Part shown: positions 53,288-62,957 of the stretch, piece by piece | How the letters are laid out: each line of letters opens with the position of its first letter | Numbering within the stretch: position 1 is the stretch's first letter | Assembly (NCBI RefSeq): GCF_001423945.1 | Contig: NZ_LMPU01000009.1 | Span: 806,416 to 870,415, forward strand | Reading direction: 5' to 3' | From: Pedobacter sp. Leaf194 | GTDB lineage: Bacteria > Bacteroidota > Bacteroidia > Sphingobacteriales > Sphingobacteriaceae | Length of the DNA: 64,000 bases | The notes under the pieces: generated by a model | What the model saw: the letters and a program-made list of their open reading frames with translations, nothing else | What the model was told of the DNA's origin: nothing | Database searches by the model: none | Position numbers and translations under genes: made by a program

Positions 53288-54502
53288 ATGAATTCCCCAT
53301 CCCATCCTAACCAACCTAATTCGTTATTATCAAAGCTTAACGAAGATAATCGTTTTGCACTCTCACTCTGGCTTGCAGTAACGCTATTCTTCGTGATAGA
53401 CTCCTGGATAACGCAGCGACTTAACAATTACCTCATTTTTGAAAACACCTTTAGAAACTTGCTGCACCAGCAATCGTTTTACGCTTTGTATCCGGCCTTT
53501 CATGAAGATGCAAACCATTACGGTCCAATTTTCAGCCTGATTGTAGCACCATTCGCGGCACTACCCAATTGGCTGGGTTTGCTTTTCTGGAACCTGTTCA
53601 ATTGCGTATTTCTTTTCAAGGCTGTTCAAACACTGCCCGTAAGCCAAAAAGACCGTTTAATTTTTTGCTACATCGCAATACCCTGTTTAATCGAATCGAT
53701 GCTAAATCAGCAATTTAATGCTGCTGCGGGCGCTTTAATAATACTAAACTATACTCAGCTTAACAAGGCAAAGGGGTTCTGGTCTGCAATGTTTATGGTT
53801 TTAGGTGTATTTGTTAAATTGTACGGAATAGTTGGTATGGCCTTTTTCTTTTTTGTTAAGGATAAACCAAGATACATTTTGTATTCGCTGCTTTGGGCAA
53901 TTGTGTTTTTTACTTTACCTATGTTGTTTTCCTCGCCGCTTTTTGTTACAGATTCCTATTTCGACTGGTTTATTTCCCTTACCCATAAAAATGCAACCAA
54001 TGTTTCCGGTGAAGGAATAGACATGTCTATAATGGGTTTTTTCAGGGAACTGTTTCATTTGCCTGTCTTAACAAATTCCATATGCATTGCCATTGGTTCG
54101 ATTCTTTTTACTATCCCGTTCCTGAACTACAAATGCTATAATAAAAAAAGGTTTCAGCTTCTGATGCTTTCGTCTGCCTTACTGTTTCCGATACTTTTTA
54201 GCACCGGCGCTGAAGATTGTACCTTTATAATCTCGATTGCAGGCGTTGGCATTTGGTATGTTTTGGAAAAAAACAAAGTTTTGAAGTACATACTATTGCC
54301 TGTTTTATTGATAACAGCCTGCGATTTTCCACTCTTGTTTTTTCCCGAATTCTCAAAGAGCCACAGAATATTGCTTTCTATGCTTAGTTTTCCTTACTTT
54401 CTGGTTTGGATTAGAGTATTGTATAAAGCATTCATGTACAAAAAAATATTTAAACATGATGAAGAGGATGCACTGCTAAGGACAACTTTGCAAACGCTTT
54501 AA
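53288..54502 (+). CDS. GT87-like (DUF2029) membrane glycosyltransferase
   Basis: 404 residues from the ATG at 53288 (an upstream TTG at 53267 is possible). About eleven hydrophobic helices. The N-terminal loop with FYALYPAFHEDANHYGPIF and the APFAALPNWLGLLFWN stretch match the GT87 family of polyprenyl-phosphate-mannose-dependent GT-C enzymes. It lies next to an HD hydrolase on the opposite strand, and their stop codons interlock (54499-54502). The acceptor is unknown. Confidence 0.8.
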   Translation: MNSPSHPNQPNSLLSKLNEDNRFALSLWLAVTLFFVIDSWITQRLNNYLIFENTFRNLLHQQSFYALYPAFHEDANHYGPIFSLIVAPFAALPNWLGLLFWNLFNCVFLFKAVQTLPVSQKDRLIFCYIAIPCLIESMLNQQFNAAAGALIILNYTQLNKAKGFWSAMFMVLGVFVKLYGIVGMAFFFFVKDKPRYILYSLLWAIVFFTLPMLFSSPLFVTDSYFDWFISLTHKNATNVSGEGIDMSIMGFFRELFHLPVLTNSICIAIGSILFTIPFLNYKCYNKKRFQLLMLSSALLFPILFSTGAEDCTFIISIAGVGIWYVLEKNKVLKYILLPVLLITACDFPLLFFPEFSKSHRILLSMLSFPYFLVWIRVLYKAFMYKKIFKHDEEDALLRTTLQTL

Positions 54503-55053
54503 GCTTTCAAGTTTTTCAGACTGTTTACAATTAATTTAAGCGCCTTAGCTCTCAGTTGAGGATTTCCCTGATCGAGATTGAGCACCAGTATCTGCTTTCT
54601 TTTAAGGTATTTTTTCACGTTCTTTTTATCAAATGCTAACATCCATGCGATGTTGTCTATAAGGTCGGCATATTTTACGGTTTGGGCATCCGGACTGATT
54701 GTTAACAGGCGTCTCGCTTCGCGTTTTTTACGCTCTTTTTTACTAAACGCGGGGAAATCCCGCTTGCCATAAACATCTGTTAATTCGGTAACACATTTTC
54801 CAATGTGGTTGGCAACTGCATCATCATATCCTGATTTTTTAAGCGCATCAATAAGTTCTCTAAACGTTGTTTGTGTATCTTCAAGTAAATCATGACAAAG
54901 CCCGATCTCGAAACCAAATGCGGAAAAAATTTTACTGGTGTTTGCAACATTTAAAAGATGACTGAAGTAAGGCAAACCCGTTTGCTTTATTAGCTGCCCA
55001 TTATGCTTTTGTGCAACCCATTTAGCTAGTTTTTCCTCAGACAAAACGGTCAA
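54499..55053 (-). CDS. HD-domain hydrolase (MESH1/SpoT-like)
   Basis: 184 residues. HD motifs are His32 in PYFSHLL, His54-Asp55 in CHDLLEDT and Asp in KYADLIDN near 129. This is the small alarmone-hydrolase type that degrades (p)ppGpp in MESH1/SpoT relatives, without a synthetase domain. No ATG exists in frame before residue 130: the codon before TTG at 55053 is the stop of the esterase gene, so TTG (or a TTG three codons in) must be used. It begins right where the esterase ends, hence is translationally coupled. Confidence 0.8.
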   Translation of the reverse strand: MTVLSEEKLAKWVAQKHNGQLIKQTGLPYFSHLLNVANTSKIFSAFGFEIGLCHDLLEDTQTTFRELIDALKKSGYDDAVANHIGKCVTELTDVYGKRDFPAFSKKERKKREARRLLTISPDAQTVKYADLIDNIAWMLAFDKKNVKKYLKRKQILVLNLDQGNPQLRAKALKLIVNSLKNLKA

Positions 55054-55734
55054 TTACAGTAAAGGCTTTAAAACTGCCCAAACATTTTTTGCGAGAATTT
55101 TATCACCTTCTGCCGTTGGATGAATGCCATCAGGCTGGTTTAGCTTTGGGATTCCACCAACTTTTTCGAGCAAAAAAGGTATTAAACTCATATTATTTTT
55201 CCTGGCCAAATCCGGGAAGATATTTTTAAAATCAGAAGTGTATTTTTTACCCATGCTTGGTGGCATCTGCATGCCTGCCATCACCAGCTTTGCATCAGGA
55301 TATTTTGCTTTAACCTTGTCTATTATTGCCTGCAAATTTTTTGTAGTTTCATCTGTCGGAACGCCCCTCAAACCGTCGTTAGAACCAAGTTCCAGCACAA
55401 ACACATCAACTCTCTGTTTCAAAAGCCAATCTATTCTGCTTTTACCACCGGCTGAAGTTTCACCGCTAAGGCCAGCATTGATAACCTTATAAGGCAACCT
55501 AAGGGAATCAATTTTATTTTGAATCAATGCAGGATAAGCTTCTGTTGGATCAAGCCCTAATCCCGCCGTTAAGCTTGTTCCAAAAAACAAAATATTTTTT
55601 GTTGCCTTTGCAGTTTCCTTTACAACGTTTTGAGCTGAGTGTTTTCCTGCAGATTCCGCCTTATTGTCTGTATTCGAGCAGGCTTGTAATATTCCTGTCA
55701 AAACAATTAATGCCATTACACGTTTTCGTAACAT
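55054..55734 (-). CDS. SGNH/GDSL-family lipase/arylesterase, TesA-like lipoprotein
   Basis: 226 residues; lipoprotein signal with Cys19 in ILQACS. SGNH blocks: FGTSLTAGLG (catalytic Ser54, Thr in place of the usual Asp of GDSL), NAGLSGETSAGG, LGSNDGLRG and the C-terminal DGIHPTAEG (Asp/His). TesA-like enzymes are thioesterases/lysophospholipases of the periplasm. It is divergent from an ABC ATPase/permease pair of the YbbA/YbbP kind, the same arrangement as tesA-ybbAP in Escherichia coli. An HD-domain hydrolase gene follows without any intergenic base. Confidence 0.9.
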   Translation of the reverse strand: MLRKRVMALIVLTGILQACSNTDNKAESAGKHSAQNVVKETAKATKNILFFGTSLTAGLGLDPTEAYPALIQNKIDSLRLPYKVINAGLSGETSAGGKSRIDWLLKQRVDVFVLELGSNDGLRGVPTDETTKNLQAIIDKVKAKYPDAKLVMAGMQMPPSMGKKYTSDFKNIFPDLARKNNMSLIPFLLEKVGGIPKLNQPDGIHPTAEGDKILAKNVWAVLKPLL

Positions 55735-55806
55735 ATCTATTTAATGTATCTCTTAAAATCAAAAAGCCATTATCTTTAACCAAGCAGGCAGCATGAATGT
55801 TTCGAT

Positions 55807-56529
55807 GTGCCTGTTTTAAACTTTAAAATTCAGCCATTGGAAAGCATACTGAACGTCCGAAATGTAAGTAAAATTTATCAAAGTGCCGGCCGCGAACTCA
55901 CTGTATTGAATGATATAAACTTTGCAATAGAAAAAGGTTCTACCGTGGCCATTACCGGTCCTTCGGGAAGTGGAAAAACAACACTTCTTGGCTTATGTGC
56001 CGGTTTAGACCGGTCAAGTACAGGCAGTATTGAGTTAAACGGGGTGCTGCTTGATAAGCGCTCGGAGGATGAGCGTGCGGCCATCCGCAACCAATATGTG
56101 GGTTTCATTTTTCAGAATTTCCAGTTGTTACCTACCCTGACTGCCCTCGAAAATGTGATGGTTCCGCTCGAATTGAGAGGCGAAAAAAACATTAAAGCAC
56201 ATGCAATGGAGTTGCTTGATAAGGTAGGTTTGGCTGATAGAAGCCATCATTACCCCATCCAGCTCTCGGGTGGTGAACAGCAGCGTGTTTCATTGGCACG
56301 GGCATTTTCGAATAAACCATCCTTATTATTCGCCGACGAGCCTACAGGTAATCTTGATGCAGAAACAAGCGAAAAAATCATTAAACTTTTGTTCGATTTG
56401 AATAAAGATGCCGGAACTACGCTTGTGATTGTAACACACGACCCTGATTTGGCAATGAGAACCGGCAGAGTGATTAAAATGAAAGGTGGATTAATTATAG
56501 CTGACGAGAACCCAAATTATGCCCGATAA
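55807..56529 (+). CDS. ybbA: ABC transporter ATP-binding protein (YbbA/LolD type)
   Basis: 240 residues from a GTG at 55807 (the ATG at 55805 is out of frame). Walker A GPSGSGKTT (51-59), the Q-loop FIFQNFQLLPTLTALENV, signature LSGGEQQRVSLARA, Walker B LLFADEPTGNLD and the H-loop VTHD are complete. It belongs to the MacB/LolD/YbbA group that drives lipid or lipoprotein movement in the envelope. It overlaps the permease by 11 nt and is divergent from the TesA-like gene. The name is by synteny, not by proven function. Confidence 0.9.
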   Translation: MPVLNFKIQPLESILNVRNVSKIYQSAGRELTVLNDINFAIEKGSTVAITGPSGSGKTTLLGLCAGLDRSSTGSIELNGVLLDKRSEDERAAIRNQYVGFIFQNFQLLPTLTALENVMVPLELRGEKNIKAHAMELLDKVGLADRSHHYPIQLSGGEQQRVSLARAFSNKPSLLFADEPTGNLDAETSEKIIKLLFDLNKDAGTTLVIVTHDPDLAMRTGRVIKMKGGLIIADENPNYAR

Positions 56530-59065
56530 TAACCTTCCTAAGCAGCGCGTTCCAATTTCGTGGTTGTTTAAAATGGCCTGGCGGGATAGCCGCAAGAACC
56601 GATCGCGTTTACTTTTGTTTATATCTTCTATTGTACTGGGCATTGCAGCACTGGTTGCTGTTTATTCCTTTAAAGATAATCTCCAAAATGATATAGACCG
56701 GCAAGCGAAAGAATTAACTGGCGCCGACTTAATTGTGGAAAGCCGGAAAGCTGCCACTAAGGAGACCCAGCGGATGCTGGAAACCATGGGCAATGACCGT
56801 GCGGCTGAAAGCACTTTCGCATCAATGGTTTATTTCGTTAAAAGCGGCGGGAGCAGGTTGGTACAAATGAAGGCCTTAGAAGGCAATTATCCATTTTATG
56901 GCAGTATTGAAACAACACCAGCCAGCGCTGCAAAAAGTTTTTTTACCGCACAAGATGCATTGGTTGATAAAACACTGATGCTACAGTTTAACGCGGAAAC
57001 CGGAGATTCCATTAGCATTGGCGATCTGAGATTTAAAATTGCCGGCGTGTTAGATAAGGCGCCAGGCCAAACAGGCATTGCAGCAAGCGTGGCACCGATA
57101 ATTTACATACCACTAAAATATTTGAGTAAAACCGGTTTAATTAAAACAGGAAGCCGGGTAAACTATAAATACTATTATAAATTTAACAATGCAGCCGAGC
57201 TCGATGCAACGATAAAAAAGCTTCAGTCAAAACTCGAAAAAGAAGGATTGGATATAGATACCGTTGCAGATAGAAAAGCGCAAACCGGCCGCTCCTTCCG
57301 CGATTTAAACCGGTTTTTGGCGTTAACTGGTTTCATTGCTTTGCTGCTTGGATGTGTGGGTGTAGGCAGCGCAATTCACGTTTACATTCAGGAAAAACTA
57401 TCCGCAATTGCCACCTTACGCTGCATGGGATTAAAAGCTTGGGATGCTTTCTTAATTTTTTTAATTCAGGTATCATTTATTGGCTTAGTTGCTGCAATTA
57501 TTGGTTCTACACTAGGAACTCTAATTCAGTTTTTAATTCCGATTGTACTAAAAGATTTTTTACCTGTCGAAATCACGATGCAAATTTCTTGGGGAGCAAT
57601 TGGCCAGGGCATTTTACTTGGTCTGGTAATCTCTGTGCTATTCGCGCTTCCTTCATTACTGGCTGTAAGGAAAATTTCTCCACTCAACGCGATACGTGCA
57701 ATATTTGAACAGAACGCACCGGCGAAAAGAGATTTGTTAAAGTTGGTGGTTTATTTGCTCATGATTGGCTTCGTAATCGCTTTTTCTTATTTACAGATGA
57801 ATAACTGGATGCAAGCCATTGCATTTACAACAGCGATTTTTGTCGCCTTCTTACTGCTTATGCTGTTTTCGGGCGTGCTGATGTTCTTAGTCAAAAAACT
57901 AATGCCAGCATCGCTCAACTATCTTTGGCGCCAGGGTTTCGCAAACCTCTATCGTCCAAATAATCAAACCCTTATGTTAACGGTGTCAATTGGCCTGTCG
58001 ACTGCTTTTATCTGTACACTTTATTTTGTTCAGGGAATCCTGATAAGCCGCGTTACGCTTTCCTCGGGTAGTAACCAGCCAAATATGGTTTTGTTTGACA
58101 TTCAAACTTCGCAACGTGCGGCTGTTACGGATTTGGCAAAATCATTCAGCCTGCCTTTAATGAATCAGGTACCCGTTATCACCATGCGTATTGAGGAGAT
58201 AAATGGAAAAAAAGCTGGTGCAGACAGTACAAATAAAAGAGCATTTAGAAACGAAATAAGGGCAACATATCAGGATACGCTTACCGCTGCAGAGAAGCTC
58301 GTAGAAGGAAAATGGACGGGAAGAGTAACGGCCCCAAATGATGTTATCTACATTTCTTTAGATCAAAACTTTGCCAGAAGCATTAAGGCTAAAGTGAATG
58401 ATAAAGTAGTTTTTAATGTCCAGGGTATGCTGCTACCAACCGTGGTAGGAAGTTTGCGAGAGGTTAACTGGAGCAGGATGCAGACAAACTTCCGCGTTGT
58501 TTTTCCCTCGGGCGTGCTCGAGCAGGCACCTCAGTTTCATGTACTAATGACCCGCGTACCGAATAGCGAAACATCGGCAAAATTCCAAGGCACAGTTGTG
58601 CGCAAGTTCGCTAACATTTCTGTTATTGATTTAGGGCTAGTGCTGAGACTTCTGGATGAATTGCTGAGTAAAATAAGTTTTGTTATTCAGTTTATGGCGG
58701 GCTTTAGTATGATAACCGGCTGGATAGTACTGATATCGGCTATTTTAACAAGCAAAAATCAGCGGCTAAAGGAAAGCATCTTGCTTAGAACAATGGGTGC
58801 GAGCAAGAAGCAAATTTTGGTAATTAATGCTATTGAATACTTCTTTTTAGGCTTGTTTGCCGCCTCTGCAGGTTTAATCCTATCGATGTCTGCCAGTTGG
58901 GGGCTCGCAAAATTCAGTTTTGACGCTTCCTTTATGCCTCCGGTTTTACCAACATTAATGCTTTTCGGTAGTGTGGTGTTGTTGGTTGTAATTACTGGTG
59001 TGCTGAGCAGCAGAAGCATTTTAAACAAGCCACCACTGCAGATTTTAAGAAATGAAGCGAGCTAG
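56519..59065 (+). CDS. ybbP: ABC transporter permease (YbbP/FtsX-like)
   Basis: 848 residues. Helix 1 is near 25-45, followed by a MacB-like periplasmic domain (about 60-255), three helices (about 270-400) with the FtsX pattern, then a second set: helices near 405-460, a second periplasmic domain (about 480-700) and three final helices ending with the R-N-E-A-S tail. The doubled FtsX layout is that of YbbP. It works with YbbA (11-nt overlap). Its cargo is unknown; envelope lipids are the common proposal. Confidence 0.88.
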   Translation: MPDNNLPKQRVPISWLFKMAWRDSRKNRSRLLLFISSIVLGIAALVAVYSFKDNLQNDIDRQAKELTGADLIVESRKAATKETQRMLETMGNDRAAESTFASMVYFVKSGGSRLVQMKALEGNYPFYGSIETTPASAAKSFFTAQDALVDKTLMLQFNAETGDSISIGDLRFKIAGVLDKAPGQTGIAASVAPIIYIPLKYLSKTGLIKTGSRVNYKYYYKFNNAAELDATIKKLQSKLEKEGLDIDTVADRKAQTGRSFRDLNRFLALTGFIALLLGCVGVGSAIHVYIQEKLSAIATLRCMGLKAWDAFLIFLIQVSFIGLVAAIIGSTLGTLIQFLIPIVLKDFLPVEITMQISWGAIGQGILLGLVISVLFALPSLLAVRKISPLNAIRAIFEQNAPAKRDLLKLVVYLLMIGFVIAFSYLQMNNWMQAIAFTTAIFVAFLLLMLFSGVLMFLVKKLMPASLNYLWRQGFANLYRPNNQTLMLTVSIGLSTAFICTLYFVQGILISRVTLSSGSNQPNMVLFDIQTSQRAAVTDLAKSFSLPLMNQVPVITMRIEEINGKKAGADSTNKRAFRNEIRATYQDTLTAAEKLVEGKWTGRVTAPNDVIYISLDQNFARSIKAKVNDKVVFNVQGMLLPTVVGSLREVNWSRMQTNFRVVFPSGVLEQAPQFHVLMTRVPNSETSAKFQGTVVRKFANISVIDLGLVLRLLDELLSKISFVIQFMAGFSMITGWIVLISAILTSKNQRLKESILLRTMGASKKQILVINAIEYFFLGLFAASAGLILSMSASWGLAKFSFDASFMPPVLPTLMLFGSVVLLVVITGVLSSRSILNKPPLQILRNEAS

Positions 59066-59209
59066 CAGCAAATTTTTTGCTTTTAGATGAGGGTTTCAAT
59101 GCTGCGGAGCATTTCTCAGGCTTTAAAATGACTTTATGCCGGCAGTTTTTTAGTCGCTCAGAACGAGCTTAATTTTATAACTTGCGATACAAAACGTAGT
59201 CTGTTTATC

Positions 59210-60121
59210 TTGCAAAACCAGAAAATAAAAAATAATTTAGCGAAGCCATTTTTGAAATGGGCCGGTGGTAAAACACAGTTAATTCCCGCAATTGAGGCCT
59301 ATTTGCCTGTTGATCTTACTAATAGGTCAGATTTAACTTATGTTGAACCATTTATCGGTAGCGGGGCCGTGTTCTTTTGGTTTATACAAAAATTTAACAT
59401 AAAAAAAGCCGTAATAAATGATATAAATGCGGAACTGATTTCTGTATACCAAATCATAAAATCGGTACCACAAGAACTAATCCTATTCTTAAAGGAACTA
59501 GAGCGCAATTACAACGACTTAAGGGCGGAAACGCAAAAGCGCAGTTTTTTCATGGATATACGCAGCAAATTCAACTTAAAAACCGATAACAAAGTAGAAA
59601 ATGCAGGCTATTTTATTTTCTTAAACCGAACTTGTTTCAACGGATTATATCGGGTAAATAGCAAAAATTTCTTCAACGTTCCATTTGGGAAATACGTTAA
59701 GCCAAGAATTTCCGACCCGAAGAACATTCTGGCGATTAGCGAGTTGCTGCAAAATGTTACCATTTTGAACGGTGATTACACAGAAACATTGAAGCATGCA
59801 TCAGAAAACAGCTTTTTTTATTTCGACCCGCCTTACAAGCCGATTAGCAAAACAGCATCTTTTAATGCATATGCAAAACACGATTTCGGTGATAAGGAAC
59901 AGGAGCGCCTCGCAAAATTTACTGAACTGCTAACAGAGAAAAATCACCGGTGGCTACTTAGTAATTCCGACCCTAAGAATATCGACCCGGCAGCTGTATT
60001 TTTTGATGAACTTTATGATAAACCTTCAAATACAATTTGCAGGATTAAGGCCCGGCGCATGATTAATGCAACTGCGGCTAAAAGAGGAGAAATTAATGAG
60101 ATTTTGATCATGAACTATTGA
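59210..60121 (+). CDS. Dam-type DNA adenine N6-methyltransferase (D12 class)
   Basis: 303 residues. SAM motif I FLKWAGGKTQ (14-23), the VEPFIGSGAVF region (45-55), and the catalytic DPPY at 206-209. The order of motifs (AdoMet region, TRD, catalytic) is alpha-class, as in Dam/DpnM; GATC is the most likely target but not proven. No ATG precedes the SAM motif; TTG at 59210 is the only start candidate between the in-frame stop at 59129 and residue 14. No restriction enzyme is beside it, so it is an orphan or solitary methylase. Confidence 0.88.
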   Translation: MQNQKIKNNLAKPFLKWAGGKTQLIPAIEAYLPVDLTNRSDLTYVEPFIGSGAVFFWFIQKFNIKKAVINDINAELISVYQIIKSVPQELILFLKELERNYNDLRAETQKRSFFMDIRSKFNLKTDNKVENAGYFIFLNRTCFNGLYRVNSKNFFNVPFGKYVKPRISDPKNILAISELLQNVTILNGDYTETLKHASENSFFYFDPPYKPISKTASFNAYAKHDFGDKEQERLAKFTELLTEKNHRWLLSNSDPKNIDPAAVFFDELYDKPSNTICRIKARRMINATAAKRGEINEILIMNY

Positions 60122-60177
60122 GGGTTCAGATGTCAAATTTCCTCATAACGAGTTCCAAATCCTGCCATTTTTTTCCT

Positions 60178-60406
60178 TTAGCGATTTGCCGCATATTCAG
60201 GTGTTTCATCTTCCATTAATACGTGATGCATATCTAACATCTTAATTCTTTTCTTCAAAATCGCATTTGGCTTATTTTCCGCCGCAACCATGCCCGAGGT
60301 AACCTCTTCAACCAATTTTGGTTAAATAGGCACACCATTGGTCGAATCCGCCAGTATCAAATCCGATAAGAACGTGGTTGTTTATTACTTTAAGAATTGT
60401 TGGCAT
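60178..60406 (-). pseudogene. Small gene interrupted by a one-base frameshift
   Basis: The ATG at 60406 opens a frame of 32 codons ending TGA at 60308. The next frame continues smoothly to TAA at 60178 as LVEEVTSGMVAAENK. The junction falls in a run of four A (60316-60319). Removing one A gives a continuous 75-residue acidic protein with a G-F-D-T-G-G-F-D start region and an M-E-D-E-T-P-E-Y tail. I do not recognise it. Coding-like composition on both sides of the junction makes a real, recently broken gene or a sequencing slip likely. Confidence 0.5.
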
Positions 60407-60482
60407 TCCGTTTAACTAAGCGTTTAAAAATGGGATGCGAAATAGATTTAGTAATCAGTTAAAACTTCTCACCATGCAAAAC

Positions 60483-62936
60483 TTAATTTTTCACACGGCT
60501 CTTTTCGTCGTCGGCTCCTGAGGTTTCATGCTTCGCGGGCGACGAGAATACTTTTCCAAATCGATAAGCGTAACTCAAAATAACCGTTCGGGTATCAGCC
60601 CTGTTTGTCCAGTTTGCATCGGTTGCCGCAAGATTGTTAATTATTCCAACAAAAACCCGGTTCTTAAAAATATCAGAAGCTGATAACTTAAGCGTGCTCT
60701 TTGCCGACAACTTTTTTTGAACTGCTGCACCAAACTCATGCACCCGACCGATTAGAAACTGAACATTTGAAAACTTCGTTTGGTACCGCAAGTTTGCTTC
60801 TGCGCTCCACGAAGGCGACAATTTAAACTGTAAATTGGAATTGGTTCTGAAATATGTTCCATTAGTAAACAAGTAGCCGGTGTAAAAATCTGTTTTAGAA
60901 ATGATGTTTGCAACCTCCATGTAAATATGGGCGCTCAACCATTTTGAAAGGTCTAAATCAGCATTTACAGAAATATTTTTTACTGTTCCCCTACCAATAT
61001 TCGCCGGCCTGCTGTAGTAAGTGCCATTTACAATTTCAATGGTTTCACTAACATCATCCCGAACCCAACTGTAACCAAGTGTTGTTGTAATTTTGTTTTT
61101 AAAGGTATGACTAAGCTCGATACTTTGCGTAAATGCCGGCCTCAAAAAAGGATTGCCTACATAATAGGTAAACTTATCCAATGGAGAATAAAACGGATTT
61201 AAGTCCTGGTAGTACGGCCTGTCTATTCTCCTGCCGTAATTTAAGCCAACCTGATTATTGCCTGCAATATCAATTTTGTAGCTTAGATATGCCGTAGGAA
61301 AAAGGCTGTTGTAGGTCCTTTTAAAAGACGAATCGGCCTTAACCAGATTTCCAAGTTGGTGCCCGTCGGAAATTGTATTTTCAAACCTCACACCAGCCTG
61401 AAGGGAAAAGCGCTTTCCCTCCATGCTCAGGTTTAAATAAGCAGCATTTATATGTTCTTTATAAACGAATTGATTGGTTTTGCCGTAATCAACAACCGTA
61501 TTGCCATTGGCAGTATACAGGTATTTGGCTGCGTTATCGGTTTTCGTATAACTCGTTTTTAAACCAGCTTCCATTTTCCATAATTTATTGATAGGTTTTG
61601 CGTAATCTGTTTTCGCAGTAAAAATGTCGATGTCAGAAGGCAAATCACCAGTCAATAAATCCTGAAACTTCAACTGCATATTTGGAAAGTAACTGTAATT
61701 ATAATACTGCTGATCGGTTTGATTCCGATAACTCAGATAATCCAGATCAAAAGTGATGTCGCCATCATCTTTTCCAAACTTATGCCTGTAATTGAGGTTA
61801 ATTGCGGCGTTTCTGTAATTTATAACGTCAATATTTTCCGCTTTAATGATAGAATCGGGCTGTTTTACGACATTAAGCAAATTGCTTGTATTGTTATTAA
61901 CCTGAGTAGAAACGCGGCTCATACCTGTGAAAACGATTCCCCAGGTACTCTGTTCAGATTGGTAAAAGTCGACACCAGCTTTTGCATTAAACGTATTACC
62001 ATGCCTTCTAAAAAATGAATTCTGGTTAAAGAAGTATTTTGGGGTATTGTCGGGATTTTTATAAGTCCGGTTTAAATCCAAATCTGTAAAACTATTATTT
62101 AGGTTATCACTGAAATTACCGAAAACATTAACCTTATTTTTTCGGTAGTTAAAGTTCAAACTGTTGTTGGAGCGGGTTAGCTCTCCCTGATTTATACTCA
62201 AATTTATGCTTCCGTTAAAGCCGGCAGCTTTAGTCTTCTTCGTTTTGATGTTAATCACACCCGCATTCCCGGCGGCATCATATTTGGCAGGCGGGTTGGT
62301 CATCAACTCAATTTGCTCCAGCGAAGATGATGGCAAACTGCGTAGGTAATTCTCCAAGTCCGGTCCGGAAAGATAAGTTGGCTTATCATCTATAAATATG
62401 CTAACGCCACTTTTCCCTTTCAAGCTAATCAAACCATTCTGATCAACATTTACCCCCGGCGATTTCGCGAGCACGTCCAAAGCTGTGGTTCCGGCATTTG
62501 AAATTAAAGCATCTACATTAACCACCATTTTATCTAATTTTTGCTCAACAAAGGCCTTTTTGCCGCTAATGTTAACCGTGTTCAGGTTGTTGGCCCCAGC
62601 AGATAAGGTAATCGCACCGAGATTAAGGGCATCGTTTTCACTATTTAAGCGTAGAGTTGCGCTTTCATATCGCCTGTAACCCATTACTGAAATTTTGATC
62701 TGGTAATCCCCATAACTTAGACCTGCAAAATCAAAGCTTCCGTCCGTTTCACTGAGCAACTTTTTTAGTAATACAGAATCTTTAGCACTGTATAATGCTA
62801 CCGTTGCTGCAGGTATGGCGTTTGCATTTTCATCCACCACAGTCCCCGAAATTTTTATGGTTGTGGTTTGGGCTCGCACAAAAATTTGGGCAAAACAAAG
62901 CCAAACGGCTAAAAAAGCCATCAATTTAAGTTTCAT
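60483..62936 (-). CDS. Outer-membrane beta-barrel TonB-dependent receptor (OMP_b-brl_3 type)
   Basis: 817 residues. Signal peptide (1-22), a CarboxypepD_reg-like domain (about 28-115, G-T-V-V-D-E, S-V-M-G-Y-R-R), then the plug with NPPAKYDAAGNAGVINI near 215-230 and a barrel with DRPYYQDLNPF typical of this group, ending FSSPAKHE. These receptors lack a SusD partner and often accompany M56/BlaR1 regulators. The BlaR1-like gene lies 21 nt upstream on the same strand, so it is the likely regulator. It is the intact relative of the broken receptor at 34162. Confidence 0.9.
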   Translation of the reverse strand: MKLKLMAFLAVWLCFAQIFVRAQTTTIKISGTVVDENANAIPAATVALYSAKDSVLLKKLLSETDGSFDFAGLSYGDYQIKISVMGYRRYESATLRLNSENDALNLGAITLSAGANNLNTVNISGKKAFVEQKLDKMVVNVDALISNAGTTALDVLAKSPGVNVDQNGLISLKGKSGVSIFIDDKPTYLSGPDLENYLRSLPSSSLEQIELMTNPPAKYDAAGNAGVINIKTKKTKAAGFNGSINLSINQGELTRSNNSLNFNYRKNKVNVFGNFSDNLNNSFTDLDLNRTYKNPDNTPKYFFNQNSFFRRHGNTFNAKAGVDFYQSEQSTWGIVFTGMSRVSTQVNNNTSNLLNVVKQPDSIIKAENIDVINYRNAAINLNYRHKFGKDDGDITFDLDYLSYRNQTDQQYYNYSYFPNMQLKFQDLLTGDLPSDIDIFTAKTDYAKPINKLWKMEAGLKTSYTKTDNAAKYLYTANGNTVVDYGKTNQFVYKEHINAAYLNLSMEGKRFSLQAGVRFENTISDGHQLGNLVKADSSFKRTYNSLFPTAYLSYKIDIAGNNQVGLNYGRRIDRPYYQDLNPFYSPLDKFTYYVGNPFLRPAFTQSIELSHTFKNKITTTLGYSWVRDDVSETIEIVNGTYYSRPANIGRGTVKNISVNADLDLSKWLSAHIYMEVANIISKTDFYTGYLFTNGTYFRTNSNLQFKLSPSWSAEANLRYQTKFSNVQFLIGRVHEFGAAVQKKLSAKSTLKLSASDIFKNRVFVGIINNLAATDANWTNRADTRTVILSYAYRFGKVFSSPAKHETSGADDEKSRVKN

Positions 62937-62957
62937 AATTTAAAGTGGTGCTTTAAG

